Shown here: positions 35,951 through 45,592 of the stretch, one piece after another | Numbering within the stretch: position 1 is the first letter of the stretch | How the letters are laid out: every line of letters begins with the position of its first letter | Source: Xanthostigma xanthostigma | Taxonomy: Eukaryota; Arthropoda; Insecta; Raphidioptera; Raphidiidae | DNA: 64,000 bases | NCBI GenBank assembly: GCA_963575645.1 | Contig: OY754465.1 | Coordinates: 59,667,901 to 59,731,900, forward strand | Direction: 5' to 3' | Position numbers and translations under genes: made by a program | Notes under the pieces: generated by a model | What the model saw: the letters and a program-made list of their open reading frames with translations, nothing else | Told to the model about the DNA's origin: nothing | Database searches by the model: none

Positions 35951-36363
35951 ACTTTGATCCGAGATATTTTTTCCCAGAGTGCTTACTTCTCGTGATATTT
36001 GAATGTCAGGTTAAAAAACTCACCCGGTATATAAAATCGTTTGTCTGAACGCGATAAACTCAAAAGCTTCCGAACGGCTTTTGTCAAAAAAAAACTGATT
36101 ACGTACGCTTGAATGAATGAATTAATAAATTAGGTGTTTTGGCTTAAATAGCCCGTTATGCACGTCATCCCATAAGAATTTTTGTTCTCCCATTGACCTG
36201 GACCTAGTCCTCCAACAGTTTGTATCTTCTCATGAACTCCAAAAGATTTTCGTACACTTACATGGCTAACGCTGGCCAAATCTTTAGAGATAATCCGAAC
36301 AAAGACACTTTGGCAGTTCTGATGTGTGTAGATGGGAAGGTCAATATGATATTTCCAGAACAG

Positions 36364-36401
36364 TTTTGCACCTGGGTGAAACCGAGACGGACCGCTAGTA
36401 C
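36364..36401 (-). repeat. Truncated fragment of TACTAGCGGTCC SINE family
   Basis: The minus strand reads ACTAGCGGTCCGTCTCGG and TTTCACCCAGGTGCAAAA, the start of the family seen at 22224, 30886 and 33509. Only this short head is recognised; what follows on the minus strand does not match the other copies. Confidence 0.6.
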
Positions 36402-36903
36402 TACATAAATGAACTTCGTAAGCCGCGAAAAAGACATCATAAACTTTTCTTAACGTCAAGTTAGCAAGTTGTCCGTTTCACAAAATTCACAAAATGTGCC
36501 TAAATAAGAAGTTTTACTTAAAAAATATAATAATAGAAGTTTTACTTCGGTCGTGTGTGCCGCGACACATGTTTTTTTGATAGTATATCAAACATATCCA
36601 ATTGTTATTTGAGTTCCAAAAAAATAATTGTGAAAAAAGTACGCTGATTTAAAGAAGTTTTAGAAGTGTGCCTGTTTAAAATTTTTACAATTTTTTTGAC
36701 AGAGACAACAAAATTAAATATTAATTTTCTAAAGTGTCTAAAAGCAGCGGTAGGTATTTTTAAATCAAAGTGAAATTAATTTTTCATTTTTGTTACGAAT
36801 GTTTTGTAGGTCAAATGATTTATTGTACTCACATTAAACCAATAAAACTTTTCCATAAAAAGCTTATTCAAATTTATTGGAACTGTGAATGTTTTCGCAG
36901 ACG

Positions 36904-37883
36904 TAATAGTGATGTAACGAATGTCTATTTTTTGGAATTATGCCAATGCGAATATCTGTCGCGAATGCGAATATTCAGTTTTCAAATCTGGTGTCATTTG
37001 TCCAAGGTTAAAATTTGACAGTTGATTGGCCGCGCGAGTTGCACGCACACATTTGAACTTTTGAAGTGGTTCTGGGTACTAGGCTGATTATTAATACAGA
37101 TATACTATAAGTCTAAAGCTTTATTACCTATACTACTTACTAGTCGCGTCAATGAAGCTTTTTATACTTCGAAGTTCTCAAGAGCTGTTCCGATTTTGAT
37201 TTGTTTTTTATATTACCTACTTACTTTATGTTACTTTCACCCCCCCAAAGTTTCTGATTTTCAATAGTATAAAAAAAAATTTAAACAATCATCAAAATCG
37301 AAGCTGTTTTTTTGGAATATTGACTGTTTTAAAGTATTCCTTGACGCGACTATACTGTTAAAATAGCGGCTGACAAAAGATATAATTGCAAGATTAATAC
37401 CTTAGCGACAAGATTTAAGTTATTTTTTAAAAAAAGAATAAGAAAAAACATTTCTGAAGAAAATGCAACTAAATTAATATTGTTTGTCTTATTTAGCACG
37501 TTTTTTTGAAGTGAAAACTTCTTTAGCGGCGTTGTACTCTTTTTTGTAATGGGTAAAAAATGTTAAACTCGCGTCAGATCGTCAGATATGCGTAAGACGA
37601 AAACTTTTATTTATACAAGGTTAGACATCTAGCGTTGAAATATCGTACATAAAAATGCAATCTATGATACAAACCATTTTGATAAAAAATTCGTAAGACG
37701 TTAATATTCAAGTTTTCACTTCCGCCGGCACTCCCGGAGTGCAACCCGTCTTTTTTTTTAAATATGATTTTTTCTGATATTAATATTCGTAAAATATTCG
37801 AATGAATTTCGCGAATGTGAATGTAAAAAAATATGCGAATATTCGCGAAAGCTAATGCGAATATTCGTTACGTCGTTAATTCA
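36904..37883. mobile_element. hAT-like element with GCGAATATTCGC arrays at both ends
   Basis: The left end is TAATAGTGATGTAACGAATG followed by AATGCGAATATC and GCGAATGCGAATATTC. The right end (37775-37883) has ATATGCGAATATTCGCGAAA, then GCGAATATTCGTTACGTCG. AGTGATGTAACGAAT at the left and ATTCGTTACGTCGTTA at the right are rough inverted termini. The interior is non-coding and holds a nested element at 37139. Flanking it are long near-direct repeats (36867-36907 and 37880-37932). Confidence 0.55.
37139..37354. mobile_element. Small TIR element nested in 36904-37883
   Basis: TAGTCGCGTCAA at 37141 and its complement TTGACGCGACTA ending at 37352 bound about 210 bp. Further inverted similarity (TTTTGATTTG versus CATCAAAATCGAAGCTG) lies inside. 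Non-coding MITE. Confidence 0.6.
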
Positions 37884-37939
37884 AATTATAAGGAATTTGG
37901 AACTATGTGAATGTTTTCGCAGAAATGCGTAATGCGTTT

Positions 37940-38747
37940 TATAACGTAGGATATACATGTTACGGCCAATACCTGAGCGATAACGTCCATTTTCTACAGC
38001 GGGGGTGACTAACTACATACTCTTTGGAGATAAGTTTACGAAGAGTCGCATCATTGCTGAAGATCACAGCCACCCAACGCCAGTTTCAACTACACGCAAG
38101 CGCAGTACCTATAGTCATTTATAGTCCGTTGGCGTTCATAACAAAATTTGTCAATTCAATAATTGTTTATAATATTGGTCGTAATTAAGTCATTGTTTAT
38201 CGGCTACATAACATATCAAACTTATGAGATTATTTTTATCAACGTAATGCTTAATAAGAAAATGACACGCATACATTTTTTTGCTGTACCTACCTACGAA
38301 TGAATTTAATTTCGATACATTTTTATATTCATTAACTCAGATGACACCAAGTGAATAAGAACAAAATAAAATAATAATTCTAAAGTTAAATGACTTGTAT
38401 TATTTCAATTCCCTTAATCCTTCTAACGTAGTCTGTTCACTTCTGAACTTTTGAAACTGCCTTACAACGCGTCCATACCAGACAATCGTCTGGACACGTT
38501 ACACGATTAAAATATTTTTGTATTTTGTTTCAACAGAGGTTTTATTTATTCACAGAAGATTTCATATTTCAAGAAAATATATACTTTGTTGTAAAATATT
38601 CTGTATTTTATTTAACAAAACATCTTGCTGTTTGAAAAATTTATATGTATTTCAATTGAAAACTTGATGATTTTATTCCAAATAATGTAATGATTTGAAA
38701 CTATGATTTAAAAAAAATGTTGTTAACTGAAAACCGTTTTTATATAT
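37940..38747. other. Non-coding stretch left of the LTR element
   Basis: No gene is seen. There is a short hairpin CCAGACAATCGTCTGG at 38477-38492. The last four bases (38744-38747, ATAT) are the target duplication of the LTR element. Confidence 0.5.
38744..38747. repeat. Target-site duplication (left) of the gypsy element
   Basis: ATAT here matches 44502-44505 immediately beyond the 3' LTR. A 4-bp duplication is usual for Ty3/gypsy integrases. AT-rich context lowers the weight of the match. Confidence 0.7.
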
Positions 38748-39024
38748 TGTTGGGGAACGCCACTGACTGTCACTGAACATTATATTATAGTTATAGTTTC
38801 ATCCCTAAATATATTATAAACAGTTCACATAATATTATAACCACAACACACTTGAATAAAGATAACAGCTAGACACTTAGGTTAAAAGAGACTGTACGTA
38901 AAAATATAAGAGAACTGGAGACACATTCTATCTGAAACTGTTGAACAAATTAGAGGTCTGAAATTAAATTTATAAAATTCTGAATTTCTTATTTATTTAA
39001 TTAATTTCCCAATCATCCCTAACA
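38748..39024 (+). repeat. 5' LTR
   Basis: 277 bp, starting TGTTGGGG and ending CCCTAACA. It contains TATA-like sequence (TTATATTATAG near 38781) and an AATAAA signal at 38855-38860. It appears identical to 44225-44501. It should supply the promoter for the genomic RNA. Confidence 0.95.
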
Positions 39025-39025
39025 A

Positions 39026-39039
39026 ATCAGAAGTGGGAT
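39026..39039 (+). other. Primer-binding site, tRNA-Leu-like
   Basis: Directly after the 5' LTR, TCAGAAGTGGGAT is complementary to the acceptor/T-arm end of an insect tRNA-Leu as I remember it, but without the five terminal bases that would pair with CCA and its neighbours. If right, priming uses a site slightly inside the tRNA 3' end. Tentative. Confidence 0.5.
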
Positions 39040-39115
39040 AAACAATGTGCTTAAATTTACATAATTTTTTTTCTATCATTTGGTTGTTTTAATAAAAATA
39101 TAAAACCAATTCATC

Positions 39116-42100
39116 ATGAGTGAAAGTGATAGTAGTAAGGGTAGTGAAGAAAACTATAAACGTATTCGTTGTGAAATCGGACGTGGTGTAAAACGGCCAA
39201 ATACGGAAGAAGATTCTGATCCTGAAAACCTGGACCGTATCATAAATCAAAAAGTGCGAGAAGTGATGCAGCAAGAACGGAAACCTCGCAAATTGACACC
39301 AAATCTTGAACTCATACCATTTTTCGACCCAGAAAAGACAGGAATAACAACTGGGAACTGGTTAAATAAAATTGACCAAATTGGAAGGGTCCATAATTGG
39401 GACGAAAGTGTTCTGTCCTACTGTATGCAGTCACGTTTAGCGGGGGTGGCCAAAATTTGGTATAACAACCTTACAAACTATTCGATGGAATGGTTTGAAT
39501 GGAAAGAAGCTTTATTAAAAGCATTTCCAACCACAGATAACTATGTGGAATTATTGAAAAAAATGATGGAATATAAGAAAACAAAAAGTGAAAGTTTAAC
39601 ACATTACTTTTACTATAAAAGTATGCTAGTAGCACAATGTGGGATTACCAACAACAATGCGGTATCCTGTATTATTGATGGGTTACCATATACAATCCAA
39701 GCAAACGCACGAGCTGGAAATTTTGATACTCCAGAAAAACTATTCGCCAATTTTCTGAGTAAACTAGAGTATCAAGAAGCGAAGCCATCGACATCCCGGG
39801 CGGCAACTGAATATCCACGGTTATGCTACATCTGTAATCAACCTGGACATTTTAAATGGCAGTGTCAGCGTAAGCCTTCCGACAGCGGTAACCGAAATGT
39901 TCTAGTACAGCCCTGCAGCATCTGTAAGAAGACAGGACACACGGAAAACTATTGCTATTTTCGGCAGCCTAAGAAAATACAATTAATTACCGGGCAAGTA
40001 GATCCTTCTTATAATATTAATGTTGAAATTAATGATATTAACTTTAAAGGATATTTTGATACCGGAAGCCAAATTAACGTTGGGCACATATGGGTTGCCA
40101 ACAAATTAAAACTAACATTAAAAAGTACCGATATTGTAATTAAAGTATTTGGGGGTGGCGTCATATTTCCTGCCGGTATGTGCGACAATATTAATATTAA
40201 AGTTAACAATATTTTTTTTAAAACTTTCATTGTGTTCGTGGACATCCCTACAATGAGTGAAATTGACATTATTCTGGGGCAACCGATAATCAACGACTCA
40301 CGAGCTCAGCTGACCATTAGTGGACGCACCATTCGATTCACCGAAAGGCCTAACTTCCCCGAAGATGTTGCTGAAACAAGACCAGTTGTCAAAGTGTACG
40401 AAGACACCTTCATACCACCACAACATACCGCTCGTATTACAGTAACGTCAGAGGGTACGGCAACACCTACTTTGCTAAGCAGTCGGGTCCACATCCATGC
40501 GCGAGAAAAGTACAGCATCTCCACGTCTCTGCTGGAGGGCCCCATATCTACAGTGAATGTCATCAATTTAAACTCAGTTCCTATGATCTGGAGAAAAGGT
40601 CGTATCGTAGGTAGAGGTCAAGCTGTTCTGGTAAGAGATATCAATCCTTCTATTTCAAATGACTTTGCATGTGTATTTTCACTGGACGTCTCAAAAATAA
40701 ATATAGGAGATATTACCGAGTGGGAACGGAAAAATTTAATAACGCTACTTAGTTCATATGACTCTTGTTTCGCTAATACTTCCAATGAATTAGGCTATAC
40801 CGATTTAACCGATTTTAAAATAGAACTGACGACAGATAAACCAATATATTATAAGCCATACCGATTATCATATCACGAAAAATCAATTTTACGAAATAAA
40901 GTGAATGAACTTTTAGAGGCAGGTATTATTAGAGAATCGAATTCTAGTTACGCAAGTCCGGCGATACTTGTAAAAAAACGAAATGGTGATTACAGACTTT
41001 GCATCGATTTTAGAGCATTAAATAAAGTAACTGTCAAAGATAGGTACCCCTTACCACATATCGAAGATCAAATTAGTAAATTAACAGATTGTAAATACTT
41101 TTGTAGTTTAGATATGGCTCAAGGTTACCATCAGGTACCTGTAAATTCCAATTCCATACATAAAACTGCTTTTATTACGCCTGATGGACAATACGAATAT
41201 TTAAGAATGCCATTTGGATGCAGTAATGCCCCCGCAACTTTTCAAAGATTAGTCCATCGAGTATTAGGTGATTTAAGACATGAAAAAGTTTTAGTGTATC
41301 TCGATGATATTCTTATTCCGTCGAAAACAATAAATGAGGGATTAGAAATTTTAGAAACCGTTCTTAAATTGTTTGAAAAAGCCAATTTAAAATTTAACTT
41401 GTCGAAGTGTTTTTTCTTTAAACAGAGTATCGAGTACTTAGGATATGAAATTACTGATGGGACAATTAAACCGTGTGAACGAAAAATAGAAGCAGTAACA
41501 AAATTTAAAGTACCGCAAACTATTCATGAGTTACGACAATTTTTAGGCTTAACATCTTATTTTAGAAAGTTTGTAAAAGACTATGCCAAAATTACTGCGC
41601 CGCTAAGTCAATTGTTAAGAAAATCGATAGCCTGGGAATGGGGTTCAGAACAAATTCGAGCATTTAATGAAATAAAATTAAAACTTACTTCTAAGCCGGT
41701 ACTGTCTATTTTTGATCCTACTGCCGAGACTGAAATTCACACTGACGCAAGTATTAAAGGACTAGCGGGAATTTTATTACAAAAACACGATGGAAAATTA
41801 CACCCTGTATTTTATTACAGCCGAATTACTACCCGAGAAGAAAGCTTATACCATTCGTATGACTTAGAAACTTTGGCGATAGTTGAATCTTTGAAAAGAT
41901 TTCGAATTTATATAACAGGCATCCCCTTCAAAGTTGTCACAGATTGTAGTGCAGTGCGAGCAACTTTTCTTAAAAAAGATTTGGTACGTAGAGTTGCACA
42001 ATGGTGGTTGTTAATACAGGAATTTGACATGGAAATAGTACATAGGTCTGGGGATAAAATGAAACATGTAGATGCTTTGAGTCGAAACGCGGTCTCATTA

Positions 42101-43372
42101 AATATAATAAATGAAGATGATTGGTTAGTTGCTTTACAAATGGATGATCCAAAAGTTAGAACTATATATCAAAAATTAGTGTCCAATATTGTTGATAATG
42201 ACATTCAAAATAATTATGTTCTTAAAAACGGTAGAGTGTGTAGAAAAATTTTAGGCGGTGGTTATAAACCTGTTATTCCTAGAATGGCACGATTCAGTAT
42301 AATGCGAAAATATCATGATGATGCAGGTCATCTTGGTCTTAAACGATGCGAATCATTACTAAAAAGTAAATATTGGTTTGAGAAGATGACTCAGTTTATC
42401 AGAAAGTACGTTAATGCATGTATCGACTGTCAGTATAAAAAAGGAATGTATGGAAGGCGGGAGGGTTTTTTGCATCCAATCCAAAAACCAGACCGTCCTT
42501 TACATACATTACACATAGATCATTTAGGTCCATTTACTAAAACAGGAAGTCAAGGTTATTGTTATATATTAATTATGGTAGATGCTTTTTCAAAATATGT
42601 GTACTGCAAACCAACTAAAACAACAAATTCCCGTGAAGTATGTAATCACTTAAAAGAACTTTTCTGTACTTTTGGAAAACCAGAGAGAATTATCTCTGAT
42701 CGTGGAAAAGCTTTTACAAGTAAGAATTTTAAATATTTTATTATAAAACACCAAGTAAAACACATTTTAAATTCTGTTGCGTCTCCAAGGTCAAATGGAC
42801 AGGTAGAGCGTTATAATAGAACCCTTATCGATGGTTTAAGTGCATCTGTAGAGAATGAAAAGGAATGGATAGATAAGCTTCCAGATGTTGTTTGGGGAAT
42901 GAATAATGTTATTAATAACACAACTGGATTTACACCTCACCAATTAATGTTTGGTTTAAATAATGATGAAAGATTTATACAGGAACACGGAGATGAAAAT
43001 GTAGATATTAGAGACTTAGCAAAAGAAAGAATGGACAAAACTGCAGTGAATATGAAAAGAAGGTTCGACACTAAAAGAAAAAAAAGCACTGTATACAGAG
43101 TAGATGATCTTGTTCTGTGGTCTGGCGCTACCACAGATAAAAAGGACGCAACGAAAAAGTTGAAAGTTAAATTTGGAGGACCCTATAGAGTGAGTACAAA
43201 TTTGGGCAACGACCGTTATGAGATAGTACCTATCAAAGGTATTAAAGGCTACAAAAAGTTCAAAGCAGTTGTTGCAGCAGAAAACTTAAGGAGATACACA
43301 AATGGTGTTGACACGAGTTCAGACAGTGACGTAGATAGTACTGAAGAACTTATAGATCTACTTGAAAGTTAA
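39116..43372 (+). CDS. Gag-Pol polyprotein of Ty3/gypsy retrotransposon
   Basis: This 1418-residue frame encodes all proteins needed for intracellular retrotransposition. Order by residue: an N-terminal gag/capsid region (about 80-225); two CCHC zinc knuckles starting at C237 (CYICNQPGHFKWQC) and about C264, which bind RNA; an aspartic protease with DTG at 315-317; reverse transcriptase with GCSNAPATFQ and catalytic YLDD at 728-731; RNase H around D877 (TDAS); integrase with the HHCC zinc site H1067, H1072, C1102, C1105 and catalytic triad D1135, D1195, E1231 (D-59-D-35-E); and a GPY/F-like module (FGGPYRV) near the C-terminus. Gag and pol are in one frame with no stop or shift between them, so no frameshifting is needed and Gag excess must be controlled another way. 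All key residues look intact. The ATG lies 91 bp after the LTR. Confidence 0.95.
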   Translation: MSESDSSKGSEENYKRIRCEIGRGVKRPNTEEDSDPENLDRIINQKVREVMQQERKPRKLTPNLELIPFFDPEKTGITTGNWLNKIDQIGRVHNWDESVLSYCMQSRLAGVAKIWYNNLTNYSMEWFEWKEALLKAFPTTDNYVELLKKMMEYKKTKSESLTHYFYYKSMLVAQCGITNNNAVSCIIDGLPYTIQANARAGNFDTPEKLFANFLSKLEYQEAKPSTSRAATEYPRLCYICNQPGHFKWQCQRKPSDSGNRNVLVQPCSICKKTGHTENYCYFRQPKKIQLITGQVDPSYNINVEINDINFKGYFDTGSQINVGHIWVANKLKLTLKSTDIVIKVFGGGVIFPAGMCDNINIKVNNIFFKTFIVFVDIPTMSEIDIILGQPIINDSRAQLTISGRTIRFTERPNFPEDVAETRPVVKVYEDTFIPPQHTARITVTSEGTATPTLLSSRVHIHAREKYSISTSLLEGPISTVNVINLNSVPMIWRKGRIVGRGQAVLVRDINPSISNDFACVFSLDVSKINIGDITEWERKNLITLLSSYDSCFANTSNELGYTDLTDFKIELTTDKPIYYKPYRLSYHEKSILRNKVNELLEAGIIRESNSSYASPAILVKKRNGDYRLCIDFRALNKVTVKDRYPLPHIEDQISKLTDCKYFCSLDMAQGYHQVPVNSNSIHKTAFITPDGQYEYLRMPFGCSNAPATFQRLVHRVLGDLRHEKVLVYLDDILIPSKTINEGLEILETVLKLFEKANLKFNLSKCFFFKQSIEYLGYEITDGTIKPCERKIEAVTKFKVPQTIHELRQFLGLTSYFRKFVKDYAKITAPLSQLLRKSIAWEWGSEQIRAFNEIKLKLTSKPVLSIFDPTAETEIHTDASIKGLAGILLQKHDGKLHPVFYYSRITTREESLYHSYDLETLAIVESLKRFRIYITGIPFKVVTDCSAVRATFLKKDLVRRVAQWWLLIQEFDMEIVHRSGDKMKHVDALSRNAVSLNIINEDDWLVALQMDDPKVRTIYQKLVSNIVDNDIQNNYVLKNGRVCRKILGGGYKPVIPRMARFSIMRKYHDDAGHLGLKRCESLLKSKYWFEKMTQFIRKYVNACIDCQYKKGMYGRREGFLHPIQKPDRPLHTLHIDHLGPFTKTGSQGYCYILIMVDAFSKYVYCKPTKTTNSREVCNHLKELFCTFGKPERIISDRGKAFTSKNFKYFIIKHQVKHILNSVASPRSNGQVERYNRTLIDGLSASVENEKEWIDKLPDVVWGMNNVINNTTGFTPHQLMFGLNNDERFIQEHGDENVDIRDLAKERMDKTAVNMKRRFDTKRKKSTVYRVDDLVLWSGATTDKKDATKKLKVKFGGPYRVSTNLGNDRYEIVPIKGIKGYKKFKAVVAAENLRRYTNGVDTSSDSDVDSTEELIDLLES

Positions 43373-44224
43373 AATTAAATAAATGAGTATGCGGGTATAG
43401 CTACTCAATATAAACAGAATATGGGTACAGTATTCGATATAAATTAAAAATAAACAAATAAAATAAGGTAAAAAAAAAAAGGTGTTTATAGCGTTTACTT
43501 ATAAGTTATAATATAAAATAAGGTAAATAAAGGGCGTTTATAGCGTTTATTTATAATATAAAATAAGGTAAAAAAAAAGGATTTATAGCGTTTACTTATA
43601 GTATAAAATAAAATGATGTGAAAAATGCGTGTATAGCGTTCACTCATAATATAAAATTATAAAACAATAAAATGAGGTGAAAAATGCGTGTATAGCGTTC
43701 ACTCATAATAAAAAAAAAAAAAAAAATAATAAAATGAGGTGAAAAATGCGTGTATAGCGTTCACTCATAAAATAAAATAAGGTGAAAAAGGCGTGTATAG
43801 CGTTCACCTATAAAATGATTGGATATATGCGAGTACAGCATTAAAATAGAGAATGTGAGTACAACATTCTAAAATTTAAAAAAAAAGGATATGCGAGTAC
43901 AGCATAAAAACAGAGAATGTGAGTACAACATTCTAAAATTTAAAAAAATGGGTATGCGAGTACAGCATAAAAACAGAGAATGTGAGTACAACATTCTAAA
44001 ATTTAAATAAATGGGTATGCGAGTACAGCTACTCAATAAAAAACCGTAAATGCGAGTACAGCATTTGATAAAACGGCAAATCTAATTATAGCAGGTCAGA
44101 AATTCATTATTGTTCGTTGTTTAACTGTTTTCAGATCCAATAATTTCAACAGGAAAAGCAAACGACCAGAACACGTCGAGCATGGTCGAGGTCATCGAGG
44201 CGATGACAAGTCAGGACGGCCGAT
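43373..44224 (+). repeat. 3' non-coding domain with two tandem arrays
   Basis: Array A (about 43465-43815) has seven units of roughly 45-60 bp built on AAGGTGAAAAATGCG, TGTATAGCGTT, (C/T)ACTCATAA. Array B (about 43825-44060) has three full units of about 63 bp and partials built on TATGCGAGTACAGCAT, AAACAGAGAATGTGAGTACA, ACATTCTAAAATTTAAA. Both share a GYG(A/T)GTAYAGC core, also seen at 43390-43400 and 43425. It contains no frame of note. The function is unknown; analogies are RNA packaging signals, or insulator repeats as in gypsy, but nothing here proves either. Confidence 0.8.
44195..44224 (+). other. Expected polypurine-tract position, no clear PPT
   Basis: The bases just before the 3' LTR read GAGGCGATGACAAGTCAGG then ACGGCCGAT, purine-rich only in short pieces. 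A classic 10-15 nt polypurine tract for plus-strand priming is absent. Either a shorter purine run such as AGTCAGG is used or priming is non-standard. Confidence 0.4.
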
Positions 44225-44501
44225 TGTTGGGGAACGCCACTGACTGTCACTGAACATTATATTATAGTTATAGTTTCATCCCTAAATATATTATAAACAG
44301 TTCACATAATATTATAACCACAACACACTTGAATAAAGATAACAGCTAGACACTTAGGTTAAAAGAGACTGTACGTAAAAATATAAGAGAACTGGAGACA
44401 CATTCTATCTGAAACTGTTGAACAAATTAGAGGTCTGAAATTAAATTTATAAAATTCTGAATTTCTTATTTATTTAATTAATTTCCCAATCATCCCTAAC
44501 A
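44225..44501 (+). repeat. 3' LTR
   Basis: 277 bp, apparently identical to the 5' LTR. The AATAAA at 44332-44337 would serve 3'-end formation of the element RNA. Confidence 0.95.
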
Positions 44502-44505
44502 ATAT
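44502..44505. repeat. Target-site duplication (right) of the gypsy element
   Basis: ATAT, matching 38744-38747. Confidence 0.7.
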
Positions 44506-44969
44506 TCAATGCAAACACTGATATTGTTGTATGAAAAGATTTTTTGGTTTAAACTGAAAACCTCATTTTCTCTTGAATTTAAGACTATAATGTTTTGTTT
44601 CAAAATATGCATTTATTCGAATGAAAGAAACTATTATTTTAATAAAAGAAATGCATTTTGTTTTAAAATGATTACATACCTATATTAAAGTATAAATAAA
44701 TGATTGATTCAGTTCAAAAATAATTTTTATTGCAAAGAAAAAAAATTTAAATAAGAGTTTGCATTAATTCAAAATATTCATTTTTCTCAGTGTAATAGGT
44801 ATGTGATTGATTTAAAAAAAATAAAGACATAAAAATAAATATAAAGACTTATAATGTTTACTTTATTTTTCCCACGAAAACATGCAATTTCGGTTTCGGT
44901 TTTGACCGTAAAAACTAGTTTCGGTCGGACACTAATTCCCTGCATACTCACGCAATGTCAATGGAAAGA
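44506..44969. other. Non-coding stretch with a GGTTTCGGTTTTG cluster
   Basis: No gene. At 44889-44928, TTTCGGTTTCGGTTTTGACC and TTTCGGTCGG form a short directly repeated motif. A related inverse run (AAAACCAAAACCGAAAC) lies at 49525-49541. These may be subterminal repeats of small DNA elements. Confidence 0.4.
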
Positions 44970-45060
44970 TACGTTTTTAACCTCAAATTAATAAAGGTTT
45001 TTTTCTGATTGGTCTATAATTGCCATGAAGGAGAAGTTGAAAATACAGGAATCGACTGTA
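44970..45060. repeat. Solo terminus of the 8673-10134 element family
   Basis: TTAACCTCAAATTAATAAAG, TTCTGATTGGTCTATAA, TTGCCATGAAGGA and AGTTGAAAATAC follow the same order as the right end at 10015-10134. Only one end is present. Confidence 0.65.
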
Positions 45061-45197
45061 TAAATGGAAAAGAATAGTATATTGTGCGACTAGTGAGAGA
45101 AGGAGAAGATTCCATGAGCGCGAAATTTGCCGCACGAGCTTAGCGAGTGCGGTAACACGCGAGTGGAATATTCTCCTTCGATCAATGGTCGCACATA

Positions 45198-45592
45198 ATA
45201 TTTTATTCAACTAGCACGAGTAATATGTAATCGGGGCCCTGATAAAAGAAGGAAAAATAATAAATCACTTCATTGATTGACGTACCCACCGCCCTCGATG
45301 CACACAAGATGGCCCTGACTTTCGCTGAATTGCGATGCTGTTTTCATATATACAAATCGCTACCGCGTTCCTATTGGTGCAGAAACTATGCAGTTATTAA
45401 TTCATTATTGCACGCTTCCGCTCGCTACTGCGTTCCTATTGGTCCAGAAAATTTATTATCGTACAGTACGGCTCATTATTAGCACTCTACGCGTCAACAT
45501 GAAGTAATTTATTATTTCTCCCGAATTTAGCAGGGCCCCGAAATTATATAATATTACTCACGCGTGTTGAATAAAGTAATTTCCAGGATGAC
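45198..45592. mobile_element. MITE with TIRs of about 90 bp
   Basis: The left arm (TTTTATTCAACTAGCACGAG, TAATATGTAATCGGGGCCCT, AATAATAAATCACTTCAT) mirrors the right arm (ATGAAGTAATTTATTATT, AGGGCCCCGAAATTA, TATTACTCACGCGTGTTGAA). The interior holds two direct copies of GCGTTCCTATTGGT(G/C)CAGAAA. Non-coding. Confidence 0.7.

Larger units (their letters stand above)
38748..44501 (+). mobile_element. Complete, very young Ty3/gypsy LTR retrotransposon
   Basis: The element is 5754 bp long. Two 277-bp LTRs start TGTTGGGGAACG and end CATCCCTAACA (TG…CA); I find no difference between them. The target duplication ATAT lies at 38744-38747 and 44502-44505. Between the LTRs are a tRNA-Leu-like primer site, a 1418-codon gag-pol frame, and a repeat-rich 3' region of about 850 bp. 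No env-like frame is present. Identical LTRs and an unbroken frame imply a very recent insertion, potentially still active. Absence of env fits a non-infectious, intracellular element. The clade may be mdg3/blastopia-like, from the single frame and the tRNA-Leu primer, but that is inference. Confidence 0.95.

Noticed and set aside
43373-44224. An env gene after pol
   Set aside because: No open frame of useful length; the region is tandem repeats.
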